NCBI GenBank assembly: GCA_026992705.1
Contig: JALWYT010000224.1
Location: forward strand, 1 to 5,097
Source of the DNA: Thiotrichaceae bacterium
GTDB taxonomy: Bacteria; Pseudomonadota; Gammaproteobacteria; Thiotrichales; Thiotrichaceae
Length of the DNA: 5,097 nt
Direction: 5' to 3'
Shown: positions 1-4,804 of the stretch, one piece after another
Numbering within the stretch: the first letter of the stretch is position 1
Layout of the letters: each line of letters begins with the position of its first letter
Made by a program: the position numbers and the translations under genes
Notes under the pieces: generated by a model
Told to the model about the DNA's origin: nothing
Database searches by the model: none
Seen by the model: the letters and a program-made list of their open reading frames with translations, nothing else

Positions 1-1
1 T

Positions 2-36
2 TTTAAAGTTATTTGTGATTTGAAGACAACTTTAAA
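2..36. repeat. Inverted repeat in the leader, possible terminator of an upstream gene
   Basis: TTTAAAGTT (2-10) is the exact reverse complement of AACTTTAAA (28-36), giving a 9-bp stem with a 17-nt loop. A T-rich stretch follows at about 45-57. This could end transcription of a gene lying left of the window. The stem is mostly A/T and the T tract is several bases away, so the terminator reading is weak. A short open stretch in frame 2 closes at a TAG at 38-40 and might be the tail of that upstream gene, but it is too short to call. Confidence 0.3.
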
Positions 37-118
37 TTAGAGTTACTTTTTTGTTTTAGGGTACTGTAGATATTTTCTAAATAATTGTTCCCAATAGCTA
101 CTGTAAAGTTTCTAAATA

Positions 119-138
119 TTACAAGTACTAGTTTGTAA
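119..138. promoter_or_regulatory. Operator-like inverted repeat upstream of mlaF
   Basis: TTACAA (119-124) and TTGTAA (133-138) form 6-bp arms around an 8-bp centre, about 40 bp before the mlaF start. The spacing and position would suit a regulator site or a promoter element. No convincing -35/-10 pair could be placed in this leader, and short inverted repeats occur by chance in DNA this AT-rich. Confidence 0.2.
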
Positions 139-165
139 TAGGGTATTAAACTATTGTAAAAAAAT

Positions 166-172
166 AAAGGGA
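166..172 (+). promoter_or_regulatory. Ribosome binding site fixing the mlaF GTG start
   Basis: AAAGGGA lies seven bases before the GTG at 180-182. Two overlapping GTGs occur here (178 and 180); only the one at 180 is in frame with the ATP-binding protein, and its spacing to this site is good. Confidence 0.65.
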
Positions 173-179
173 AAAGCGT

Positions 180-986
180 GTGTCCCAGATCTTAATAAAT
201 ATTCATGATTTACACTTTTTACATGGTACAAATCATATTTTCAAAGGTATTAATATACAAATATATAAAAATAGAATTACCGCTATTATGGGACCTAGTG
301 GTTGTGGGAAAACAACACTACTTCGCCTAATTGGTGGACAACTAATTCCTCACTATGGAAGTATCACGCTTGCAGACAAAGATGTACATAAGCAAAGTCA
401 TCGTGATCTATATGCAATGCGACATAAAATGGGCATGTTGTTCCAATCAGGGGCATTGTTGACTGATCTTAATGTTTTCGAGAATGTTGCTTTTCCAATC
501 AGAGAGCATTACAACTTTCCTGAATCTATCGTTAAAAACCTAGTATTGATTAAATTGCAGCTAGTTGGTTTACGTGGAGCAATTAAATTAATGCCATCAG
601 AATTATCAGGTGGCATGAATCGTCGAGTTGCATTAGCAAGGGCAATTGCACTCGATCCTATATTAATGATGTATGATGAACCTTTTGTTGGGCTTGATCC
701 TATTACAATGGGTATGACAGTTAGCCTTGTTCGTGAATTACATGATGCTTTAGGAATGTCAAGTATTGTAGTCTCACATGATATACATGAAGTACTTTCA
801 ATCGCTGATGATATTAATTTAATCGCGAATGGCAAATTAATGGCATCTGGAACTGCAGATGAAATTAAAAATACTGACTCAGAATGGGTACAGCAGTTTA
901 TTCAAGGGAAACCTGATGGACCTGTTCCTTTTCACTATCCGACGAAGGAAGATTTTCAAAGCCAATTAATGCAGGAGACTCTTTAG
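180..986 (+). CDS. mlaF: MlaF, ATPase subunit of the phospholipid-transport ABC complex MlaFEDB
   Basis: MlaF is the cytoplasmic ATPase that powers MlaFEDB, the inner-membrane machine exchanging phospholipids with the periplasmic pathway that maintains outer-membrane lipid asymmetry. All ABC hallmarks are visible: Walker A GPSGCGKTT at residues 38-46, Q-loop Gln89, signature LSGGM at 142-146 (the MlaF form, followed by NRR), Walker B ILMMYDEP at 161-168 with Glu167, D-loop GLDP at 171-174, and switch His200. The 268-residue length matches the family, including the C-terminal extension (about 245-268) that in E. coli MlaF reaches over the partner subunit near MlaB. The start is GTG with a good ribosome site. 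The stop TAG shares its last base with the GTG of mlaE, implying translational coupling. It is also called Ttg2A in Pseudomonas. Nothing in it looks degraded. Confidence 0.96.
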   Translation: MSQILINIHDLHFLHGTNHIFKGINIQIYKNRITAIMGPSGCGKTTLLRLIGGQLIPHYGSITLADKDVHKQSHRDLYAMRHKMGMLFQSGALLTDLNVFENVAFPIREHYNFPESIVKNLVLIKLQLVGLRGAIKLMPSELSGGMNRRVALARAIALDPILMMYDEPFVGLDPITMGMTVSLVRELHDALGMSSIVVSHDIHEVLSIADDINLIANGKLMASGTADEIKNTDSEWVQQFIQGKPDGPVPFHYPTKEDFQSQLMQETL

Positions 987-1762
987 TGCTAAATTTTTTA
1001 CAATATATCGGGGCATTAAGTCTCAACTTGTTTGCAAGCTTAGGACGAGCAAATCTATTTATTATGCATACCTTAGTAGGGATTCGTGGTTTATTTCAAC
1101 GCCCTCGTTTATTGATAAAGGAGTTATATTCTGTTGGTGTACTTTCTTTACTGATTATTATTATTTCTGGCTTTTTTGTAGGAATGGTACTTGGGCTACA
1201 AGGTTATATCACTTTGGTAAAATTTAGTGCTGAGGATGCTCTAGGAGGTATGGTGGCACTGTCTCTAGTGCGTGAATTAGGACCTGTAGTAACGGCATTG
1301 CTTTTTGCAGGGCGTGCAGGTTCAGCATTAACAGCTGAAATTGGTTTAATGAAAACAACTGAACAGTTAGCAAGTATGGAAATGATGGCGGTTGATCCAA
1401 TTTATCGTGTTATTACGCCTCGTTTTTTTGCAGGTATTATTTCGATGCCGTTACTGGCTGTAATTTTTAGTACAGTTGGCATTTTTGGTGGATATTTTGT
1501 TGGTACAGGTATATTAAGTGTTGATAGCGGAGCATTTTGGTCACAAATGCAAGGTAATGTACATTTGCAGGATGATATTTTAAATGGCGTAATTAAAAGT
1601 TTTGTTTTTGGTCTTGCAGTATCATGGATTGCTGTCTTTGAAGGCTATGACACTGAGCCAACATCAGAAGGTATTAGTCGAGCGACCACAAAAACAGTTG
1701 TTTATTCTGCTTTGGTCATTCTAGGGTTGGACTTTATATTAACGGGACTGATGTTTTGGTAA
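986..1762 (+). CDS. mlaE: MlaE, permease subunit of the MlaFEDB phospholipid transporter
   Basis: MlaE is the integral membrane subunit; two copies form the lipid path between MlaF below and the MlaD ring above. The 258 residues match the usual length of about 260. An amphipathic N-terminal region (about 1-45) precedes hydrophobic segments near 52-75, 86-110, 148-176, 198-219 and 236-256. The family's most conserved stretch is present: RELGPVVTALLFAGRAGSAL (96-115), followed by the coupling region through MKTTEQLASMEMMAVDP (122-138) that contacts MlaF. The C-terminal SRATTKTVV (231-239) is also typical. The start is GTG, overlapping the mlaF stop by one base, with AGGAGA at 973-978 as ribosome site. 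It corresponds to Ttg2B in Pseudomonas. A 47-bp gap follows before mlaD. Confidence 0.96.
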   Translation: MLNFLQYIGALSLNLFASLGRANLFIMHTLVGIRGLFQRPRLLIKELYSVGVLSLLIIIISGFFVGMVLGLQGYITLVKFSAEDALGGMVALSLVRELGPVVTALLFAGRAGSALTAEIGLMKTTEQLASMEMMAVDPIYRVITPRFFAGIISMPLLAVIFSTVGIFGGYFVGTGILSVDSGAFWSQMQGNVHLQDDILNGVIKSFVFGLAVSWIAVFEGYDTEPTSEGISRATTKTVVYSALVILGLDFILTGLMFW

Positions 1763-1809
1763 TTTTAGTATTAAGAAGCTCTGCTTATTAGCGATATTAG
1801 GTATAAAGT

Positions 1810-2274
1810 ATGGAAAGTACAAGAAAGATTGAAATATTTGTTGGATTATTTATCAGCCTCGGTATAGTTGCTTTATTAATCCTTGTTGCCAAAGTAAGTC
1901 ATTTAGATAATTTTACACCAGATCAGACATATTCACTTAAAGCTTATTTTGAAAATATAGGAGGTTTACGTGAAGAAGCTCCTGTTACCATGTCAGGTGT
2001 AAAAGTAGGTGTAGTTAGTTCGGTAGATTATGATCCAAAGCGTTATCAAGCTGTTGTAACAATGCGTATTTCTTCAAAATATAACTTTCTGTCATCAGAT
2101 ACACAAGCTAGTATTTATACGGCTGGATTATTAGGAGCTCAATATATTACCCTAGCACCAGGGGCAGAGGATACAGTCTTAAGAGATGGAGACATAATTC
2201 AATATACACAATCAGCGTTCGTATTAGAAGAAATAGTTGGACAATTTCTTGTCAATGTAGCATCTAAAAAATAA
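1810..2274 (+). CDS. mlaD: MlaD, MCE-domain substrate-binding ring subunit
   Basis: MlaD is anchored in the inner membrane and forms a homohexameric periplasmic ring whose central pore passes phospholipids. One transmembrane helix lies at residues 7-29 and an MCE domain at about 40-118, with the family motifs GLREEAPVTMSGVKVG (52-67) and YITLAPG (112-118). The paired leucines 107-108 (AGLLGAQ) fall where E. coli MlaD has its hydrophobic pore loop. The C-terminal helix FVLEEIVGQFL (137-147) matches E. coli, but the protein then ends at 154 residues, lacking the flexible tail of about 30 residues in the 183-residue E. coli protein. An in-frame TAA at 1804-1806 rules out an earlier start. The ribosome site is weak (TAGG at 1798-1801). 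Its TAA overlaps the ATG of mlaB by one base. Confidence 0.95.
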   Translation: MESTRKIEIFVGLFISLGIVALLILVAKVSHLDNFTPDQTYSLKAYFENIGGLREEAPVTMSGVKVGVVSSVDYDPKRYQAVVTMRISSKYNFLSSDTQASIYTAGLLGAQYITLAPGAEDTVLRDGDIIQYTQSAFVLEEIVGQFLVNVASKK

Positions 2275-2606
2275 TGATGAGTTTAGTCGATTCACAAAAT
2301 ATCCACTTGTCGTATGAGAAAGATGCTTATTATGCCCTTTCAGGGCAGTTAGGGTTTAATACTATTGCCACCTTACTAGCGTGTAGCGATTGCTTGTTTA
2401 AACATAGCTCTCAAGGACAAGTCATTATTGTTGATTGTTCTAAGCTAAGTCACATTGATAGTGCAGGTATTGCACTTTTTTTAGAATGGAAAAGAAAAGC
2501 CCAAAAAGCTAAACAAAATATTCAATTTAAGAATTTACCAAAGCAGGCTAAGGCAATTATTAAAGCGGCACATTTAGGCAATATCTTAGGAGAAAATAAA
2601 AGTTAA
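2274..2606 (+). CDS. mlaB: MlaB, STAS-domain subunit of the MlaFEDB complex
   Basis: MlaB is a small cytoplasmic STAS-domain protein that binds the MlaF ATPase and is needed for its assembly and activity. The 110 residues cover one STAS fold: strand IIVDCSKL (51-58), then the loop IDSAGIALFLEW (61-72), which carries the conserved D-S/T-x-G motif with Ser63 where E. coli MlaB has its key threonine, then a helix and the strand IQFKNLP (83-89). Two ATGs occur in tandem (2274 and 2277); either could start. No strong ribosome site is seen and the gene overlaps mlaD by one base, so coupling is likely. It corresponds to Ttg2E in Pseudomonas. It is unusual that mlaB follows mlaD directly, with no mlaC between them. 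Family membership is supported mainly by the STAS motif and the operon position. Confidence 0.88.
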   Translation: MMSLVDSQNIHLSYEKDAYYALSGQLGFNTIATLLACSDCLFKHSSQGQVIIVDCSKLSHIDSAGIALFLEWKRKAQKAKQNIQFKNLPKQAKAIIKAAHLGNILGENKS

Positions 2607-2612
2607 TTCGTC

Positions 2613-2634
2613 TTTATTATTTATGTTTAATAAA
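2613..2634. terminator. Weak A/T hairpin between convergent mlaB and maf genes
   Basis: TTTATTA (2613-2619) pairs with TAATAAA (2628-2634) around an 8-nt loop in the 35-bp gap between the two converging genes. It could serve both directions, but it has no G-C pairs and no clear U tract, so intrinsic termination here is doubtful. Confidence 0.2.
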
Positions 2635-2641
2635 TTAAGAT

Positions 2642-3232
2642 TTAGTTTTTTGCAGGTAAATAAATACCTTCATTGCGTAGCATCTCTGTTAACCGTATTA
2701 GTGGTAAACCTATTAAGGCAGTGGGATCACTACCTGTAAACTCCTTGAATAAGGTAATTCCTAAACCTTCAGATTTGAAGCTTCCTGCACAGTTATACGG
2801 CTTTTCTGCTTTAAGATAATTATTAATTTCGGAAGAACTTAATTCACGAAATTTCACCCCATAAGGTACAACATCTAATTGATAATCTTGAGTTTTACCA
2901 TTATATAAACATAAGCCTGTTAAAAAATGCACTTCTTTTCCAGAACTTGCCATCAATTGTTTAACCGCATTATCATGATTGTTAGGTTTGCCAAGTATCT
3001 GATTATCTAAAACAGCACATTGATCAGAACTAATAATCAGGGCATTATTTTTTTGTTTAGCAATGGTTTTAGCTTTTTTCAAAGATAAGCGTTTGACCAT
3101 TTCAATAGGTGATTCATTTACTAAAGGTGTCTCGTCTATATCAGGCGACAATGTTTGGTAATTGAGTTGTAAGCGATCTAATAACTCTTTCCTAAAAGGC
3201 GAGCTAGAACCAAGGATAAGTGTAGTTTGCAT
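2642..3232 (-). CDS. yceF: Maf-family nucleotide pyrophosphatase, YceF (7-methyl-GTP) type
   Basis: This is a Maf/HAM1-fold house-cleaning enzyme expected to hydrolyse modified nucleoside triphosphates to monophosphate and pyrophosphate. The E. coli YceF subgroup prefers 7-methyl-GTP. The motifs are: GSSSPFRKELL (8-18), the phosphate-binding start of Maf proteins; DIDET (31-35); SSDQCAVLDNQILGKP (68-83), with the catalytic Asp70 and Gln71; and AGSFKSEGLGITLF (149-162). The SDQ-plus-AGSFKSEG pattern and the ending ALIGLPLIRLTEMLRNEG (172-189) match YceF rather than the dTTP/UTP-type YhdE. The 196-residue length is normal. It begins 8 bp after the stop of the membrane-protein gene with no obvious ribosome site, so it is probably cotranscribed and perhaps translated by reinitiation. 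Cys72 replaces the more usual valine beside the active site. In Pseudomonas this gene usually sits near rpmF/plsX, so its setting here is different. Confidence 0.93.
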   Translation of the reverse strand: MQTTLILGSSSPFRKELLDRLQLNYQTLSPDIDETPLVNESPIEMVKRLSLKKAKTIAKQKNNALIISSDQCAVLDNQILGKPNNHDNAVKQLMASSGKEVHFLTGLCLYNGKTQDYQLDVVPYGVKFRELSSSEINNYLKAEKPYNCAGSFKSEGLGITLFKEFTGSDPTALIGLPLIRLTEMLRNEGIYLPAKN

Positions 3233-3240
3233 ATTAAATA

Positions 3241-3819
3241 TTAATAAAAGTTAGGGTATTTAGGGCGAGTAACATAGCTGATAACAAAAGCAGCCATGAA
3301 CCAACCAATTAGTAAATCAAGAATATTAATAAAGGTGTAATAGGAGGTGAAATAAAACCAGTTCATATAGGGGATATGAGTAACAATGGCAGCGGCAACT
3401 GCAAATAACATAACTTGAAAGAAGCGCCCACTAAATTGTGTATGTGGTCGGAGTAAGACAATTCCTGTTACTAAAAGAGCAGCGATAATTTGACTAATGA
3501 GTGAAACAATAAGCTGTTGAAGCATATTAGTATTAGCTCCATCTTTCCAAATTGCAGCAAATACAATAGGACTATTATCTTTGTATTTTTTCGTATTATC
3601 AGTTTTATCAGATTCAGAAGTAGTATCAGATAGTTTAAAGCTCAGTGGAAGAACATACATTCCAGATTTAGGAATTTCACTGATAAAGCTTGTAGCAACA
3701 CTTTCATCAGGAAACTTTTTAAACGTACTGATATGCCAGTCTAATACTGTCCATGATATTGCCCCCCAAATAAATAAAACGATTCCACCAAATATTCCGC
3801 CTTTTAGCCATTTTGTCAT
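3241..3819 (-). CDS. Unrecognised membrane protein, four predicted helices
   Basis: I do not recognise a named family or function. The 192-residue protein has a hydrophobic helix near residues 7-27, a polar stretch (about 28-100) and three further hydrophobic segments near 102-123, 132-149 and 163-183, ending in a short basic tail. The polar stretch contains a charged low-complexity patch (SDTTSESDKTDNTKKYKD, 64-81) and probably lies outside the cytoplasm. The N-terminus (KGGIFGGIVLFIWGAISWTVLDWH) loosely recalls conserved hypothetical membrane proteins seen in assorted bacteria, but that is only an impression. The start is supported by AAAGGAC at 3827-3833 on the minus strand, seven bases from the ATG. 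It lies 8 bp ahead of the Maf gene, so the two form a likely operon transcribed divergently from the sigma-54 RNA locus. Confidence 0.75.
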   Translation of the reverse strand: MTKWLKGGIFGGIVLFIWGAISWTVLDWHISTFKKFPDESVATSFISEIPKSGMYVLPLSFKLSDTTSESDKTDNTKKYKDNSPIVFAAIWKDGANTNMLQQLIVSLISQIIAALLVTGIVLLRPHTQFSGRFFQVMLFAVAAAIVTHIPYMNWFYFTSYYTFINILDLLIGWFMAAFVISYVTRPKYPNFY

Positions 3820-3826
3820 ATTAAAT

Positions 3827-3833
3827 GTCCTTT
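3827..3833 (-). promoter_or_regulatory. Ribosome binding site of the membrane-protein gene
   Basis: Reads AAAGGAC on the minus strand, seven bases before the ATG at 3819-3817. It is much stronger than anything before the following maf start. Confidence 0.6.
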
Positions 3834-3848
3834 AGTGTGGATTTTCGG

Positions 3849-3897
3849 TTTGTACAAATTGTCACTTAGCAATAATTTTGTCAGTTATTAACAATTT
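3849..3897 (+). promoter_or_regulatory. Candidate upstream activator sites for the sigma-54 promoter
   Basis: This cluster of repeats lies about 110-160 bp before the predicted RNA start, the usual distance for binding of an NtrC-family activator. It contains the perfect palindrome TTTGTACAAA (3849-3858), the inverted pair AAATTGT (3856-3862) / ACAATTT (3891-3897), and a near-direct repeat TTGTCACTTA (3859-3868) / TTGTCAGTTA (3878-3887) spaced 19 bp start to start, close to two helical turns. If the RNA is CrcZ-like, the expected activator is CbrB. I could not match a CbrB consensus cleanly, so the assignment is positional. The same DNA could hold the promoter of the divergent membrane-protein/maf unit. 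Confidence 0.35.
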
Positions 3898-3980
3898 TAA
3901 CTAAAATATAAATTATCACAGTAAATGTAAAAATGGATTATTTCTTTATAATACAATACTTTATTTTTTTTGTTAAGCAT

Positions 3981-3996
3981 TGGCACAAAGCTTGCA
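3981..3996 (+). promoter_or_regulatory. Sigma-54 (RpoN) -24/-12 promoter
   Basis: TGGCAC (3981-3986), five bases (AAAGC), then TTGCA (3992-3996). The GG at 3982-3983 and the GC at 3994-3995 are separated by exactly ten bases, the invariant spacing of sigma-54 promoters, and both half-sites match the consensus fully. The predicted start of transcription is near 4007. It points away from the membrane-protein gene and into the A-rich RNA region. Sigma-54 dependence means transcription requires an ATP-hydrolysing enhancer-binding activator. Confidence 0.88.
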
Positions 3997-4019
3997 CTAT
4001 CTTTATTTAAGGGATAACA

Positions 4020-4049
4020 AAGAAAAATAAAAAGAAGAATAAGAAAAAA
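4020..4049 (+). promoter_or_regulatory. Ten-fold AAN tract, predicted Hfq distal-face site
   Basis: In one phase the bases read AAG AAA AAT AAA AAG AAG AAT AAG AAA AAA. The Hfq hexamer binds six A-R-N triplets on its distal face, so ten in a row exceed one full hexamer. The tract begins about 13 nt after the predicted RNA start and has no self-complementarity, so it should be single-stranded and accessible. Confidence 0.6.
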
Positions 4050-4125
4050 TCTGAAGGATCAGCATAAGGGGTGTTAGTGAGCATAAGCTAAATAATAAAA
4101 ATAAATTGTACACAGCACCTCAATT

Positions 4126-4160
4126 TTTTAAGGAAGTTCTTGAGTAGAGCTTCCTTAAAA
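4126..4160 (+). other. Long stem-loop inside the small RNA
   Basis: Bases 4126-4136 and 4150-4160 are perfectly complementary (TTTTAAGGAAG / CTTCCTTAAAA). Pairing continues through one G-U wobble to 4140/4146, giving a 15-bp stem with the loop TGAGT (4141-4145). On neither strand is the stem followed by a U tract, so it is not a standard intrinsic terminator and probably serves as a structural element separating A-rich clusters. Confidence 0.7.
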
Positions 4161-4171
4161 GAACAGTAAAG

Positions 4172-4189
4172 TCTAAATACATATTTAGA
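4172..4189 (+). other. Short A/U stem-loop inside the small RNA
   Basis: TCTAAAT (4172-4178) pairs with ATTTAGA (4183-4189) around the loop ACAT. With only two G-C pairs it is weak alone, but it lies in line with the other hairpins of the RNA. Confidence 0.45.
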
Positions 4190-4210
4190 TAACATAGAGC
4201 AAGCCCAAAA

Positions 4211-4260
4211 GAGACAGGATCAGCCCGTATAAAATATAAAAATAAAATGGCGACTGTCTC
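4211..4260 (+). other. Stem presenting an A-rich loop in the small RNA
   Basis: GAGACAG (4211-4217) is the exact reverse complement of CTGTCTC (4254-4260). Inside it, GCC (4223-4225) can pair with GGC (4249-4251). The enclosed loop holds the A-rich cluster at 4231-4248, including one AANAANAA match at 4238-4245. This would display an Hfq motif in a loop just before the terminator. Confidence 0.5.
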
Positions 4261-4269
4261 ACACTATAT

Positions 4270-4303
4270 AGCCCCATTGATATTCACTGGGGCTTTATTC
4301 TTT
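4270..4303 (+). terminator. Rho-independent terminator of the small RNA
   Basis: AGCCCCA (4270-4276) and TGGGGCT (4288-4294) form a G-C-rich 7-bp stem with an 11-nt loop, followed by TTATTCTTT (4295-4303). The U-rich tail lies only on the plus-strand side. On the minus strand the stem is followed by ATATAGTG, so it is a poor terminator for ftsX. It defines the 3' end of the RNA started at the sigma-54 promoter. Confidence 0.85.
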
Positions 4304-4357
4304 ATATTAACCATTTTTAGTTGCTATGGTAATTAAGCAGGGAAATTAGGATATTAA

Positions 4358-4798
4358 TCAAGTCTCCAAGCGAGCATTTTGCCGTAAATGCCGACCAACG
4401 GCTATCCATGCTCCAACTAAGCCTAGTAGTGAACTAGCCGCTAATATTTTCAGTACAATTACAAAGCCGACACCACTGATAACAAATTCACTATCATATA
4501 ATTGAGCAAGCTCGTGCACGGGGGAGACTAGAAATAGCAGTGAAAAATGAACAATGAGTAAGCTGAAAATCCCACCAAAGAAGCCATACCAAATGCCTTC
4601 ATATAAAAAAGGACGGCGGATATATTGATTGGTTGCTCCCATTAGTTGGGTAATTTCAATTTCATCTTTACGGCTAGCAATATTTAATCGAATGGTATTG
4701 CCGACGACTAATAGCACAGTGATACCTAATAAAATCGAGATAACAAGCGTGACTCGTTCCGCAATACGGATAATCGCTTGTAAGCGTTGTACCCATTG
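4358..4798 (-). CDS. ftsX: FtsX, C-terminal part only (cell-division ABC-like permease)
   Basis: FtsX is the membrane subunit of FtsEX, which relays ATP hydrolysis by FtsE to periplasmic cell-wall hydrolase activation at the septum. Only about the last 145 residues are present, against roughly 340-350 for the whole protein. Visible are WVQRLQAIIRIAERV before a transmembrane helix, then VVGNTIRLNIASRKDEIEITQLMGATNQYIRRPFLYEG, the most conserved FtsX segment, then two more helices and the ending AVGRHLRQNARLET before TGA. Similarity is clear up to the Trp codon at 4795-4793. Upstream, the Asp normally found three residues before this Trp is missing, and the frame reaches a TGA at 4846-4844. The TTG at 4813-4811 that opens the frame is therefore unlikely to be a real start. 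The gene is cut by an insertion or an assembly join. The usual downstream neighbour rpoH is absent. Confidence 0.9.
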   Translation of the reverse strand, partial: QWVQRLQAIIRIAERVTLVISILLGITVLLVVGNTIRLNIASRKDEIEITQLMGATNQYIRRPFLYEGIWYGFFGGIFSLLIVHFSLLFLVSPVHELAQLYDSEFVISGVGFVIVLKILAASSLLGLVGAWIAVGRHLRQNARLET

Positions 4799-4804
4799 AC
4801 AGCA
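4796..4804. other. Junction between ftsX and unrelated sequence
   Basis: FtsX similarity ends at 4795, and the expected upstream Asp codon (which would fall at 4804-4802) is not found, placing the break within a few bases of here. To the right, GC content rises from the AT-rich background to roughly half, and a different frame is open to the window end. No IS inverted repeat, att core or tRNA is visible beside it. Confidence 0.7.

Larger units (their letters stand above)
4007..4303 (+). ncRNA. crcZ: CrcZ/CrcY-like small RNA, predicted Hfq-Crc decoy
   Basis: In Pseudomonas, CrcZ-type RNAs are made from RpoN promoters under CbrB and relieve catabolite repression by occupying the distal face of Hfq, the partner of Crc, through A-rich 'CA motifs' of the AANAANAA type. 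Here a perfect sigma-54 promoter and a rho-independent terminator bound a non-coding stretch of roughly 300 nt. It contains ten consecutive AAN triplets at 4020-4049, five more at 4091-4105, a short run at 4159-4170 (AAG AAC AGT AAA) and three at 4238-4246. Between them are hairpins at 4126-4160 and 4172-4189 and a stem 4211-4217/4254-4260 whose loop carries the last A-rich cluster. No credible ORF is present. The ends are inferred from the promoter and terminator. The class rests on architecture, not alignment: crcZ normally lies next to cbrB/pcnB, so crcY or crcX may be the nearer relative, or it may be another RpoN-driven RNA. Confidence 0.68.

Noticed and set aside
509..835. 108-codon open frame on the minus strand within mlaF
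   Set aside because: It lies wholly inside the clearly coding mlaF gene on the opposite strand and has no recognisable motif or ribosome site.
3581..3835. 84-codon plus-strand open frame opposite the membrane-protein gene
   Set aside because: It is antisense to a better supported gene with a ribosome site, and its translation shows no domain or coherent membrane pattern.
3947..3952. TATAAT on the plus strand as a sigma-70 -10 box
   Set aside because: No -35 element at 16-18 bp, and the surroundings are so A/T-rich that a chance match is expected; the sigma-54 promoter 30 bp downstream is far stronger.
4126..4160. Long hairpin as an intrinsic terminator
   Set aside because: Neither strand has a U tract after the stem; the real terminator with a U-rich tail is at 4270-4303.
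4020..4260. A-rich clusters and repeats as a CRISPR array
   Set aside because: The repeats are only 8-9 bp, occur twice each and lack regular spacers.
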